Shown here in pieces: positions 30,562-38,758 of a stretch of 41,306 bases of DNA. The notes beneath the pieces are model-generated. The model searched no databases. It was not told the DNA's origin and saw nothing but the letters and a program-made list of their open reading frames with translations. The DNA is taken from contig NZ_WQPL01000013.1 in NCBI RefSeq assembly GCF_018785245.1, positions 1-41,306 on the forward strand, read 5' to 3'. The DNA comes from Collinsella aerofaciens (GTDB taxonomy: Bacteria; Actinomycetota; Coriobacteriia; Coriobacteriales; Coriobacteriaceae). The translations under genes were made by a program, and so were the position numbers. Position 1 is the stretch's first letter, and each line of letters begins with the position of its first letter.

Positions 30562-31965
30562 TTGAACCTGAGCAGGCCTAAAATCAACGCGCTTCTGGCA
30601 CTCGCGCTCTTCACCTTCGCCTTCCTTGCCGCCGAGTTTCGTTTCGACGTCAACGTCGGGCTGCTCGCCGGTGCCGAACGCGTTGTAATCGCACAGGGCT
30701 TTATTCTGGGTGCGAGCGTGCTCGGCTTTATCGGATATGCACCACTGCTCGGTCTCGCCCAACGCAAAGGCCAGCCCCAGGCAGTTGTCAGCGCCGCCGT
30801 TCCCATCGCCATCCTGGGATTGACCCAGATCCAGTCCCCCACGGGTTCGCTTGCCCTCGAGATTCTGGGCTGCCTCGCATTCCTCGGACTCGGCCTGCTG
30901 GGCGCCGCTGCGCACCACGCCTTTTCACTGGCGTTTCAAGACGATCCCAAGCTCGCCACCGGTGCGGGAGCAGCCTATGCCGCGGGCATCCTGATGCAGT
31001 TCGCCGTCAACCTGCTCAATTGCGGCGGTATCGCAGAGCTCATCGTCCTTGGCGCAGCGACTATCGCCATATCCGCCCTCAGCGTCGTTCCCCAAAAAGC
31101 TGCCGAGAGCTCCAGCCCCGCCATCAATCCCTTTGCTGAGTCCTCTCATGCCCTCGCCAAGCAGGCATGCTGGAGCATCGCGCTCGTCATGATTCTTGCC
31201 TGTCTGTTCTCCACCCTCGACAACGTGGTCACACTCTCCAACGCCCACGGCACCATTGCCGTGCAGACTTGGCCGCGCCTCTTTTTGGCGGCAAGCGGCC
31301 TTGCCGCCGGTCTTATCTTTGACCTTGCCGAGCGCCGCTACATGGGACTTGTCATGCTCGGCATCGCCGTGCTCTCGACCATTTCCATCCTGGCCGTGGA
31401 GGCCGGCGCCGATCCCAACCTAGGCCTTGTCGTCTTTTACCTGAGCTCGGGCTTTTTCGTCACGTTCTTTACCGCCACCTTTACACAGCTGGCACCGCAC
31501 ATGCATGCGCCCGCCCTTTGGGCTGGCATGGGCCGCGCCGCCAACAATGTATGCGCTTTCACCACATCGGGCATCTCGCTTGCTCTCGTGACCTCGGATA
31601 ACGTTGCCCTCATTATGATCGGTGCGCTCGTTTTGCTCGTCGCCGCCTGCGCGGCGTTTGTAGCCGCGGGCCTGTTCCGCCTGCCCCAAACCGAGCGGGA
31701 GCGCGAGCGCGAGCAGCTGGCAGAAGAAGCACTCGCCGCCCCCACCATCGAGGAGCAACGCCAGGCCTTCATCGCCAACCACGCTCTCACCCCGCGCGAA
31801 GTCGACGTGCTCATAGCCGTGACCCAGGATGAACGCCCGCTCAAGCAGGTTGCCGAGGAACTCGGTATCTCGATGCGCATGGTACAGCGCCACCTGAGCT
31901 CCATCTACCAAAAGACCGACACGCAGACGCGCGCCGGTCTCACCAAGGCCTTCCCCTCGGCCTAA
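30562..31965 (+). CDS. MFS-like membrane domain fused to LuxR-type HTH regulator
   Basis: This 467-residue protein has about twelve hydrophobic helices (residues 1-~375) resembling an MFS-type fold. They are followed by a charged linker (TEREREREQLAEEALAA) and a C-terminal LuxR/GerE HTH: LTPREVDVLIAVTQDERPLKQVAEELGISMRMVQRHLSSIYQKTDTQTRAGL. This membrane-sensor arrangement is common and expanded in Coriobacteriia. It probably senses a small molecule and regulates nearby genes, perhaps the divergent surface protein. The start is TTG at 30562, with AAAGGA 6 bases upstream. The ligand and target are unknown. Confidence 0.85.
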   Translation: MNLSRPKINALLALALFTFAFLAAEFRFDVNVGLLAGAERVVIAQGFILGASVLGFIGYAPLLGLAQRKGQPQAVVSAAVPIAILGLTQIQSPTGSLALEILGCLAFLGLGLLGAAAHHAFSLAFQDDPKLATGAGAAYAAGILMQFAVNLLNCGGIAELIVLGAATIAISALSVVPQKAAESSSPAINPFAESSHALAKQACWSIALVMILACLFSTLDNVVTLSNAHGTIAVQTWPRLFLAASGLAAGLIFDLAERRYMGLVMLGIAVLSTISILAVEAGADPNLGLVVFYLSSGFFVTFFTATFTQLAPHMHAPALWAGMGRAANNVCAFTTSGISLALVTSDNVALIMIGALVLLVAACAAFVAAGLFRLPQTEREREREQLAEEALAAPTIEEQRQAFIANHALTPREVDVLIAVTQDERPLKQVAEELGISMRMVQRHLSSIYQKTDTQTRAGLTKAFPSA

Positions 31966-31971
31966 AACAAA

Positions 31972-31985
31972 AACCACCGCAAAGG
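31972..31985. repeat. Left half of the CCACCACAAAGG palindrome split by IS insertion
   Basis: AACCACCGCAAAGG is the left arm; its partner CCTTTGTGGTGGTT is at 34710-34723. Removing the insertion (31992-34703 plus one TTG copy) rebuilds a hairpin with loop TGCTTGTCC, almost the TGCCTGTCC of the intact copy at 30363-30395. Confidence 0.8.
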
Positions 31986-32073
31986 TGCTTGTGAACTGCC
32001 TCCCATTTCTTGGACATCGGGAAATGGGAGGTTTGGAGTGGGAAGGATAAACTGGACTTTCTTTTAAGGATCC

Positions 32074-32976
32074 TCAAGCGTATTGCCGCTCGTATTCCAC
32101 TGGAGACATGTAGCCCAGGGTGGAATGCATGCGCACCCTATTGTAATAGAGCTCTATGTACTTGAAGATGTCCTGCTTGGCCTCGTCCCTCGTCCCATAG
32201 CTCCTCTCTTTCACCAATTCCCTTTTCAGCGTCTTGAAGAACGACTCGGCCACCGCGTTGTCCAGCGGCGTGCCGGGCCTTGATACCGACTGGACTATGC
32301 CATGCGAGTCCAGACACCGCTGGAAGGAACGGGAGGTGTACTGCGCGCCCCGATCGTCATGGAAGACGAGGCTGCCGTCATCTGGCGGACCCTCCCTGCC
32401 GACCGCCTGCTCCATCGCGTCGATCGCGACCTTCTCGGTGATGCGCTCGGACATCGACCAGCCCACGACCTTGCGGGAGAAGGCGTCTATCACGGCTGCG
32501 AGATAGAGCCACCCTTCTCTTGTGGGTATGTAGGTGATGTCGCCCACCCAAAGCCTGTTGCGCTCGCCCACGGTGAAAGCGCGCTCTACCAGGTTCAACC
32601 GAGGATCTCCCGGCTCGACCTTCTTCTGGATGCGGTGTTTTCGGGTCGCGCCCTTTCCGGCAAGTCCGAGCTTCTGCATGATGCGGAGCACGCGCTTCTC
32701 GCTCACGACGATGCCGCATTTTCGCAGTTCGCGGTTGATGCGCCGGTAGCCGTAACGGCCCTTGTGCCGCTCGAAGGCCTCGACGACGAAACCTTCGATC
32801 GCCTCCCGCTCTATCTGGGCGTCGGACTTCTTCCGGCCGAGATACTCGTAGAAACCGGATTTCGAGACTTTCATCAGCCCGCATGCCTTCTTGATGGGGC
32901 CGATCTCGCCCCTATGCTCTTTGAGGAACTCGAACCTCACGCATGGTCTTGACTCAAGAAGGCCCGGAAATTTTTT
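32074..32976 (-). CDS. IS3-type transposase OrfB (element A), made by -1 frameshift
   Basis: This is the catalytic DDE integrase-fold half of the transposase. Before it lies an HTH_21-like stretch (HKGRYGYRRINRELR). The three acidic residues lie in VGDITYIP, FHDDRGAQYTS and NAVAESFFKTLKRE. After the last one comes YYNRVRMHSTLGYMSPVEYE. It is read from orfA by slipping back one base on A AAA AAT (32970-32976, minus strand), giving the fused OrfAB transposase. All catalytic residues are present. Confidence 0.9.
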   Translation of the reverse strand, partial: KKFPGLLESRPCVRFEFLKEHRGEIGPIKKACGLMKVSKSGFYEYLGRKKSDAQIEREAIEGFVVEAFERHKGRYGYRRINRELRKCGIVVSEKRVLRIMQKLGLAGKGATRKHRIQKKVEPGDPRLNLVERAFTVGERNRLWVGDITYIPTREGWLYLAAVIDAFSRKVVGWSMSERITEKVAIDAMEQAVGREGPPDDGSLVFHDDRGAQYTSRSFQRCLDSHGIVQSVSRPGTPLDNAVAESFFKTLKRELVKERSYGTRDEAKQDIFKYIELYYNRVRMHSTLGYMSPVEYERQYA

Positions 32977-33245
32977 AGTATCTCGTTCTCGCGCTCGAGC
33001 TCCTCGACCTTCTTCTTGAGCTTCACGATCTCGTAGTCCTTGTTGATCTTCGGGGAGCCGTTTCCGGGGAACGCGCCGTCTCCCATCTCCTCGTATTCGC
33101 GGGCCCACCTTCTCAGCGTCGAATCCTTTATGCCGAGTTCCTCCGATAGGCCTTTGACCGTCATTTCCCCGGACAGGACCACCTTTGCCGCCGAGACCTT
33201 GAACTGCCTGTCGTATCGCTTTCTTCTTTGGGTCATCTTGAACAC
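32937..33245 (-). CDS. IS3-type transposase OrfA (element A)
   Basis: This 102-residue DNA-binding protein has an HTH (FKVSAAKVVLSGEMTVKGLSEELGI) and a leucine-zipper-like helix (IVKLKKKVEELERENEILKN) that ends at the frameshift site. It binds the element's inverted ends and also forms the N-terminus of OrfAB. Confidence 0.9.
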   Translation of the reverse strand: MFKMTQRRKRYDRQFKVSAAKVVLSGEMTVKGLSEELGIKDSTLRRWAREYEEMGDGAFPGNGSPKINKDYEIVKLKKKVEELERENEILKNFRAFLSQDHA

Positions 33246-33295
33246 CTTTCGCTCTTAACTAGGTGTCCAATTCATCATACCCACTCCAGTTTTCC

Positions 33296-33793
33296 ATGAG
33301 TATAGACCTCAGGGTGAAGCACGACCTGGAGTCCAGGAGGCGGGCCGTCGAGCTCTTCGACGCCGGCGTCGGCTGCAAGCCGGCGGCCGAGGCCCTGTCC
33401 GTCCCCCGCGAGACCGTGAGAGAATGGCAGTGGGTATACCGGGCGTTCGGAAGCGAGGCGCTGCTGTCCATGGGCGGGAAACAATCCAGTTACACATTCG
33501 AGCAGAGGGTCGCCGCGGCGTCGGCCGTGGTCGACGGCGGGATGGCGAAGGCCGACGCCATGGCCGAGTTCGGGATCAGGTCGAAGTCCCCGCTGGAGCG
33601 CTGGTGCAGGCTCTACCGCGAGGGCGGCGCCGAGGCGCTGCGGCCCCGCCCGAAGGGCAGGCCGAGGGGGTCGAGGTCGAAACCCCGGGCCCGCACCCGC
33701 GAGCAGGAGCTCGAGGAGCGCTGCCGCAGGCTCGAGGCCGAGGCCGCCTACCTAAAAAAATTGCGCGCCCTGGTCGAGCGGAACGGGCTCTGA
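33296..33793 (+). CDS. IS3-type transposase OrfA with two HTH units (element B)
   Basis: This ~165-residue protein has two HTH units (about residues 12-55 and 65-110), a basic linker RPKGRPRGSRSKP and a zipper helix EQELEERCRRLEAEAAYLKKL. It starts at the ATG at 33296; the open frame reaches back to 33263, but that part belongs to element A. Insertion of element A 8 bases before the start removed its native promoter and ribosome site, so expression may now be altered. It is visibly homologous to the solo protein at 6347-6742. Confidence 0.85.
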   Translation: MSIDLRVKHDLESRRRAVELFDAGVGCKPAAEALSVPRETVREWQWVYRAFGSEALLSMGGKQSSYTFEQRVAAASAVVDGGMAKADAMAEFGIRSKSPLERWCRLYREGGAEALRPRPKGRPRGSRSKPRARTREQELEERCRRLEAEAAYLKKLRALVERNGL

Positions 33794-34665
33794 CCAGGGC
33801 GGCGGCCGAGGCGGTGAGGGCGCTGCGCGCGGAGGGGCACTCCCTGCGCCACCTGCTGGAGTGCTCGGGGCTCAGGAGGTCGACCTACTACTACGCGCTG
33901 GCGCACCCGCGGAGGCCGACCAGGCCCGAGCTGCGCGACGCCGCGGCCGAGATATTCTCGCGCACCGCCAACGGCTGCGGGCACCGGCAGATAGCCATGT
34001 GCCTGCGCGCCGAGCTGGGCGCGGTCGTGGCCGACAAGACCGTGCTCAAGATGATGCGCGAGATGGGCATCCGGTGCGGGATACGCCGCCGGGGCTCTCG
34101 TCGCCGGTACAGCTCCTACAGGGGGCTCGTGGGGAGCACGTTCGAGAACGTCATCGCGAGGGACTTCGGCGCCGAGGGGCCGTGGCAGAAGCTCGGCACC
34201 GACGTCACCGAGTTCAAGGTGGCCGGCGCCAAGGCCTACTGGGCCCCGGTGCTCGACTTCTGCACGAAGGAGATCGTGGCGAGCGACATATCGACCTCAC
34301 CGGACCTCGCCCAGCAGCACAGGATGCTCGACCGGCTCCTCGAGGCCCTGCCCGACGGGGCGGCGCCGACCATGCACTCGGACATGGGCTGGCAGTACCA
34401 GCACGAGTCCTACACCTCCAGGCTGGAGGGGGCGGGCATCACCCAGAGCATGTCGCGCAAGGGGAACTGCATCGACAACGCCGCCACCGAGCAGCTCTTC
34501 GGCCACGTGAAGGACGAGTTCTACCGCGGCAGGGAGTGGGGCAGCTTCGGGGACTTCAAGCGCGACCTGGAAGAGTACATAGCCCATTGGAACGCGCGGC
34601 GCAGGCAGGTAAGATTGAAGGGCCTGACGCCGGAGGAGTTCCGGAACCAGGCCCTTGCGGCGTAG
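33754..34665 (+). CDS. IS3-type transposase OrfB (element B), made by -1 frameshift
   Basis: This DDE integrase domain is read by -1 slippage on A AAA AAA (33754-33760). It contains an HTH_21-like NGCGHRQIAMCLRAELG. The catalytic residues lie in LGTDVTEFKV, MHSDMGWQYQ and NAATEQLFGHVKDEFY. It ends in HWNARRRQVRLKGLTPEEFR. It appears complete, but depends on orfA, whose upstream region is disrupted. Confidence 0.88.
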   Translation, partial: KKIARPGRAERALTRAAAEAVRALRAEGHSLRHLLECSGLRRSTYYYALAHPRRPTRPELRDAAAEIFSRTANGCGHRQIAMCLRAELGAVVADKTVLKMMREMGIRCGIRRRGSRRRYSSYRGLVGSTFENVIARDFGAEGPWQKLGTDVTEFKVAGAKAYWAPVLDFCTKEIVASDISTSPDLAQQHRMLDRLLEALPDGAAPTMHSDMGWQYQHESYTSRLEGAGITQSMSRKGNCIDNAATEQLFGHVKDEFYRGREWGSFGDFKRDLEEYIAHWNARRRQVRLKGLTPEEFRNQALAA

Positions 34666-34709
34666 TCGCTATTTATTCAGTCCAAGTTTCGGGGCGCAGT
34701 TCATTGTCC

Positions 34710-34723
34710 CCTTTGTGGTGGTT
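34710..34723. repeat. Right half of the split CCACCACAAAGG palindrome
   Basis: CCTTTGTGGTGGTT, preceded by TTGTCC, completes the hairpin whose left arm is at 31972-31985. Confidence 0.8.
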
Positions 34724-34732
34724 ATTGATCGG

Positions 34733-35356
34733 CTAGCCTTCGAGCTGCGCTACCTTGTAGCGGTAGGCAGCGGCGATGACGTCTTTACAGCCCTCGCGTC
34801 CCAACTTGGCGCGGTTGACAACGATATCCTTGCCGCTCGTCATCTTCCACTTTCCGGCGCTGTAGCGCTTGTAGAACGCCTCGCGCGCCTTCTGCTGCTG
34901 CTTGACCAGCTTGGCGCCCTTCTTTTTGTTAAGTCCGCGCTTCTTGCGCACGATCTCGACGCGGTCCTCAAAGGGTGCGGTCACCAACACGGCAATGTGG
35001 TTGGGGTTGTTACGCAGCAGGTAGTCGGACAGACGACCCTCGATAATGCAGCTCTCGGTCTCGCCCAGATCCAAAATCACCTGGCTCATCTTTTGGAACA
35101 ACTTATCCGAGTACGAACGGGCGTCGTAACGGTCGGGCAAAAACGCCATGTTCTCCACGGCCAGGCGCTCGTCGTAGGCGGCCATCTTGTCGAGCGACTC
35201 GCCCGCGCGCAGCGACGCACGCACCAGCAGCTCGTTATCGTACAGCGGAATCCCCAACTCATCGGCGAGGATACGACCAATCTCGTGGCCCTCGGCGCCA
35301 AAGTCGCGCGCGATGGTAATGACCACGGGGCTCTTCTTGTTCTCCAGATCGCTCAT
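34733..35356 (-). CDS. Cytidylate-kinase-like family protein
   Basis: This 207-residue P-loop-type nucleotide kinase-like protein belongs to the group seen in gut Actinobacteria and Firmicutes. It begins VVITIARDFGAEGHEIGRILADELGIPLYDNELL, where an open ARxFGxEGxxIG loop replaces a classical Walker A. It continues with CIIEGRLSDYLLR (Walker B position) and a Lys/Arg-rich lid RKKRGLNKKKGAK. The substrate is unknown; true CMP kinase activity is unproven. I chose the ATG at 35356, with AAAGGA 7-8 bases upstream. A palindrome (35374-35402) separates it from the permease gene upstream. Confidence 0.75.
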   Translation of the reverse strand: MSDLENKKSPVVITIARDFGAEGHEIGRILADELGIPLYDNELLVRASLRAGESLDKMAAYDERLAVENMAFLPDRYDARSYSDKLFQKMSQVILDLGETESCIIEGRLSDYLLRNNPNHIAVLVTAPFEDRVEIVRKKRGLNKKKGAKLVKQQQKAREAFYKRYSAGKWKMTSGKDIVVNRAKLGREGCKDVIAAAYRYKVAQLEG

Positions 35357-35373
35357 CGCGATTCCTTTCTCTA

Positions 35374-35402
35374 TGTGACAAAGGGACAATCCCTTTGTCA
35401 CA
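35374..35402. repeat. GGGACA palindrome with 13-bp arms
   Basis: TGTGACAAAGGGA and TCCCTTTGTCACA pair perfectly around CAA. It has the GGGACA core of the hairpin family and lies between two co-directional genes, 2 bases from the permease stop codon, so it could also end the ABC operon transcript. Confidence 0.7.
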
Positions 35403-35404
35403 TT

Positions 35405-36043
35405 CTACGCTGCCACCATTCGCCTCTGATACGCTCGGACCAGCAGCGAGATACCAAAGTTGAGCACAAAGTACATCGCAAACACCAGGCCGTAGAGCAT
35501 AAGAACCTGCGACAGGTCGATCGCATGGGCCATCACGACATTTGCCGTGTACATGAGCTCGGCCACGTTAATGCCCGAAAGATACGAGCTGTCCTTAATG
35601 ACAGTCGTGCACTGGCTAAACAGCGCCGGAATGATCGTCTTAAATGTCTGCGGCAGAATGATGTAGCGCATGGTGGCAAAGAAGCCGAAGCCCTGGCTCC
35701 GCGCCGCCTCAAACTGGCCGCGCGGAATCGAGTTGAGGCCGCCGCGCACAATCTCGGCCATAACAGCGCTGGTAAACAGCGTAAAGGCGATGGTCGAAAT
35801 CACAATGTCCAAACCCTGCACCGTAAAGTAGATAAACAGGATCCACAGCAGGTTCGGCGTGCAACGGAACAGCTCGATATAGGCGCTCACCAAAATACGG
35901 AACGGGCGGGGCGCATAGCTTTTAACGAGCGCCAGCACCGTGCCAAAGATGAGCGAGAAAAAGATCGACAGCGCCGAGATCTCGATGGTCTTAACAAAGC
36001 CGCCCCAAATGTAGAGCAGGTTGGTCGCGTTGAAGATTTCCAT
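35405..36043 (-). CDS. Amino-acid ABC transporter permease 2 (HisM/GlnP family)
   Basis: This 212-residue membrane permease has about five helices and the cytoplasmic coupling motif EAARSQGFGFFATMRYIILPQ, which contacts the ATPase. It belongs to the polar amino-acid uptake family (PAAT). It forms the channel with permease 1, whose stop is 3 bases upstream. Confidence 0.88.
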   Translation of the reverse strand: MEIFNATNLLYIWGGFVKTIEISALSIFFSLIFGTVLALVKSYAPRPFRILVSAYIELFRCTPNLLWILFIYFTVQGLDIVISTIAFTLFTSAVMAEIVRGGLNSIPRGQFEAARSQGFGFFATMRYIILPQTFKTIIPALFSQCTTVIKDSSYLSGINVAELMYTANVVMAHAIDLSQVLMLYGLVFAMYFVLNFGISLLVRAYQRRMVAA

Positions 36044-36046
36044 GCG

Positions 36047-36793
36047 CTAGGCCTCCTCTACGTTGTCGAGCCCCAGCTCGGCCAGGCTCACGCCGCGCGG
36101 ACGCTCCTTGGAGCGGCGCTCGAGCCACTGCACCAGCATGGCAAGCGGAAAGCAGATGATGAAGTACATAAGGCAGCAGACGATGTATCCCTGCAGGTAA
36201 CCGTACAGACTCACAAAGTTGTCGGAACGGTACATAAGGTCGCCGCCGGCCACAAGCGCCAGCACCGACGTGTTCTTGACCAGGTTGAGTGCCTGGTTAC
36301 ACAGCGGCGGCAGAATAATCTTGAACGTCTGGGGCAGCACGATGTACCAGTACGCCTGCGCACGGGTGAAGCCCTGGCTCCGGGCCGCCTCCATCTGACC
36401 GCGCGGAACCGCCTCGATACCAGTGCGGATGACCTCCGAAATGTAGGCCGCGTGATACAGGCCCACACCCAAGAAGCCCAGCACGAACGGCGCGATGCGC
36501 ACCGGCTGGTCGGCACCGGTTATGGCCTGCAAAAACTGCGGACCGGCCATGTACATAAAGAGCACCTGCACGGGCAACGGGGTGTTCTGGTAAAACTCCA
36601 CGTACACGCGGCTGATCGCACGTAGTACACGCGAACGGGTGGTAGAGAACACGCCCAGCAGTGTGCCCAGCACCAGCGACAGCAGCAGACCGGCAACGAC
36701 CACCTGCAGCGTCACGCCAAAGCCCTCCCAGAAGGGCCCCATGTTTTGAAATGTCGTCGACCAACGGTCGGCGTCAAATAATCCTTCGAGCAT
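36047..36793 (-). CDS. Amino-acid ABC transporter permease 1 (HisM/GlnP family)
   Basis: This 248-residue polytopic permease has the coupling motif EAARSQGFTRAQAYWYIVLPQ. I chose the ATG at 36793, with GGAAGGAA 5-6 bases upstream. It is the partner of permease 2 in a heterodimeric importer. Confidence 0.88.
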   Translation of the reverse strand: MLEGLFDADRWSTTFQNMGPFWEGFGVTLQVVVAGLLLSLVLGTLLGVFSTTRSRVLRAISRVYVEFYQNTPLPVQVLFMYMAGPQFLQAITGADQPVRIAPFVLGFLGVGLYHAAYISEVIRTGIEAVPRGQMEAARSQGFTRAQAYWYIVLPQTFKIILPPLCNQALNLVKNTSVLALVAGGDLMYRSDNFVSLYGYLQGYIVCCLMYFIICFPLAMLVQWLERRSKERPRGVSLAELGLDNVEEA

Positions 36794-36818
36794 TTGATTC
36801 CTTCCTTGGACGATGTGC

Positions 36819-37697
36819 CTATACAAGACCCCAGGTCTTGACCTCTTGGTCGAGCCAGCCGTCGGCCAGGCGATCGCAAATCACCTGATCGACCACGGCC
36901 GAAAGGTCGCAGCCCTTCTTGGTCGCCACGCCGTAGCCCTGCTCGCCAAACTTGACCTCAGGCTGCAACAGCTCAACGGTCTCGTTCATATAGCCGGCCA
37001 GCGTGGAGCGGTCCATGGCAAAGACGTCGATATTGCCGGCGTCGAGCGAACTCTTGATGATGGGGTAGCCACTAAAGGCCCTAAACTCGGGCTTGCAGCT
37101 AAAGCCGTTGTCCTTGATCATCTGCTCGATCAGGCTCTGCGTGGTGGCGCCCTGGCTCACGCCAATGACCTTGCCATCCAAATCCTCAATCGAGGTAAAG
37201 CCCGAACGCTTCTTGACCATGAGTCCCACGTAGTCGGTGCGGTACGGCGTCGAGAAATCCCAGCTCTTCTTGCGCTCGTCGGTGATGGTGTAGGTCGCCG
37301 CGACCACGTCGAGTTGGCCGTTATCGATCAGCGGGCCGCGCGTCTTGGGCGTTACGTCGGTAAACTCGACTAGCTCCTGGGCGCGGGCCTCCTTGTAGCT
37401 CACGCCAAAGACGGCAGCGGCGATCTGGTAGCACAAATCGACTTCCATGCCCTCAAAGCGGCCCTTGGCGGTGTCGTAATAGCCATAGCCGGGAACGTCC
37501 TTCTTAACGCCGGCATTCAGATGGCCACGCGACTTGATGGCCGCAAGCTTGGACCCCTTGTCGGAGCCCTCGCCGCTGGTGGAGTTGCCGCAACCGGCAA
37601 GCGCGGTCCCCGTCAGCGCAAGCATGCCGGCGCCAGCCAGCTGCAAAAAGTGACGGCGCGACACGGCCGCCCTCGTCATATCCGTCATGTCCATCAC
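36819..37697 (-). CDS. Amino-acid ABC transporter substrate-binding lipoprotein, Tat-type signal
   Basis: This 292-residue periplasmic-binding-protein-like lipoprotein (SBP_bac_3 family) begins with a twin-arginine SRRHFLQLAG followed by a hydrophobic stretch and the lipobox LAGC, so it is probably Tat-exported and lipid-anchored. The mature part has GYGYYDTAKGRFEGMEVDLCYQIA, VTPKTRGPLIDNGQLDVVAATYTITDERKKSWDFSTPYRTD and VIGVSQGATTQSLIE, typical of glutamate/glutamine/polar amino-acid binders. The exact ligand is unknown. The ATPase stop codon lies 6 bases upstream. Confidence 0.9.
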   Translation of the reverse strand: MMDMTDMTRAAVSRRHFLQLAGAGMLALTGTALAGCGNSTSGEGSDKGSKLAAIKSRGHLNAGVKKDVPGYGYYDTAKGRFEGMEVDLCYQIAAAVFGVSYKEARAQELVEFTDVTPKTRGPLIDNGQLDVVAATYTITDERKKSWDFSTPYRTDYVGLMVKKRSGFTSIEDLDGKVIGVSQGATTQSLIEQMIKDNGFSCKPEFRAFSGYPIIKSSLDAGNIDVFAMDRSTLAGYMNETVELLQPEVKFGEQGYGVATKKGCDLSAVVDQVICDRLADGWLDQEVKTWGLV

Positions 37698-37702
37698 CGC
37701 GC

Positions 37703-38434
37703 CTAGTGCAGAATCTTGGACAGGAACTCGCGACAGCGCGGGTTCTCGGGGTTATCGAAGAAGTGCTCGGGCGTGCCCTCCTCCAGGATGCGGCCGTCCT
37801 CCATAAAGATGACGCGGTCGGCCACCTGGCGCGCAAAGCCCATCTCGTGCGTCACGCAGATCATGGTGATGTCTTCCTGCGCGAGCTCAATCATAACGTC
37901 CAGAACCTCCTGGACCATCTCGGGGTCGAGCGCCGAGGTCGGCTCGTCAAACAGAATGATGGGCTGCTTGGTGCACAGGGCACGGGCGATGGCGATGCGC
38001 TGCTGCTGACCGCCCGAAAGATTCTGCGGATACTCGCCGGCCTTATGCGCCATGCCGACGCGCTTGAGCGCGGCGATGGCGATCTCGGTCGCCTCCTCCT
38101 TGCTCTTCTTTTGCAGCTTGATGGGCGCGAGCGTCAGGTTGCCCAGCACCGTCATGTTGGGATACAGGTTGAACTGCTGAAACACCATGGAGCTGTACTT
38201 GCGAGCCATCTCCAGGTGATTCTTTTTGGTGAGCGGCGTACCGTCGATGACGACCTCGCCCGACGTAGGCTCCTCCAGATAATCGACGCAACGGATGAGC
38301 GTCGACTTACCCGAGCCGGAAGGCCCGATCATTACGAGCTTCTCGCCGCGCTTGACGGTGAGATTGATATCTTTGAGCACATGCAGGTCGCCAAAGTACT
38401 TGTTGAGATGCTTGATCTCGATCATGTCTGCCAT
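37703..38434 (-). CDS. Amino-acid ABC transporter ATPase (GlnQ family)
   Basis: This 243-residue cytoplasmic ATPase has Walker [25 protein letters not shown], Walker [14 protein letters not shown] and the switch His in CVTHEMGF. It is the first gene of the four-gene importer operon (ATPase, binding protein, two permeases). Confidence 0.93.
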   Translation of the reverse strand: MADMIEIKHLNKYFGDLHVLKDINLTVKRGEKLVMIGPSGSGKSTLIRCVDYLEEPTSGEVVIDGTPLTKKNHLEMARKYSSMVFQQFNLYPNMTVLGNLTLAPIKLQKKSKEEATEIAIAALKRVGMAHKAGEYPQNLSGGQQQRIAIARALCTKQPIILFDEPTSALDPEMVQEVLDVMIELAQEDITMICVTHEMGFARQVADRVIFMEDGRILEEGTPEHFFDNPENPRCREFLSKILH

Positions 38435-38539
38435 GAATGTCCCTTCCCTGCGTTTACACGAGTTGAACTATTGTACGGAAAGAACCACGTTTCCGCAGCC
38501 CACACTACATTCCCGTAAAGAACCCGCAACCTTCCACCC

Positions 38540-38608
38540 ACTCATTGGGGACAGCCTTAAATGAGTACCCGATCATTGTGTACTCATTTAAGTCTGTCCC
38601 CAATGAGT
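38540..38608. repeat. GGGGACAG hairpin with 29-bp arms
   Basis: Bases 38540-38568 pair with 38580-38608 at 28 of 29 positions around an 11-base loop. The arm contains CATTGGGGACAG followed by CTTAAATGAGTAC. It lies between the ABC operon and the yqeY terminator. The remaining bases of this 324-base gap (38435-38539) hold the leader of the ABC operon with a TACAAT -10-like box. Confidence 0.8.
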
Positions 38609-38616
38609 ACCCAGTC

Positions 38617-38649
38617 AAAAAAGGGGCGCGACCGCAATGGTCACGCCCC
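38617..38649 (-). terminator. Rho-independent terminator of the yqeY gene
   Basis: On the minus strand GGGGCGTGACC pairs with GGTCGCGCCCC (one mismatch), followed by six T. It lies ~110 bases after the stop codon. Confidence 0.8.
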
Positions 38650-38758
38650 TCAAGACCCGAAAATAATACAACCGCCCTTGAAATTGAACGTCAGATTGCC
38701 GCGTGTACGGGTTTGCAGCGTCGAGCCGTTACGCGGTTTGGTAAAACCGCGTAACAAA

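Larger units (their letters stand above)
32034..33288. mobile_element. IS3-family element A, inserted inside element B
   Basis: The element is 1255 bp with 24-bp inverted ends TGGAGTGGG...TGGAC at 32034-32057 and 33265-33288 (20 of 24 match). A 3-bp target duplication, GTT (32031-32033 and 33289-33291), lies inside element B. It carries orfA and orfB on the minus strand, joined by a -1 frameshift. It looks intact. Confidence 0.9.
31992..34703. mobile_element. IS3-family element B (outer), interrupted by element A
   Basis: The ends are 24-bp inverted repeats TGAACTGC...TTGGAC at 31992-32015 and 34680-34703 (18 of 24 match). It is flanked by a 3-bp target duplication, TTG (31989-31991 and 34704-34706). 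Without element A and one GTT copy it would be about 1.45 kb. It carries orfA and orfB on the plus strand. The left end (31999-32031) also holds an 11-bp palindrome, CCTCCCATTTC/GAAATGGGAGG. The target site is the loop of a palindromic repeat. Confidence 0.88.

Noticed and set aside
31992-34703. Composite transposon made of two flanking IS copies
   Set aside because: The two elements differ, and their ends and target duplications show one nested inside the other.
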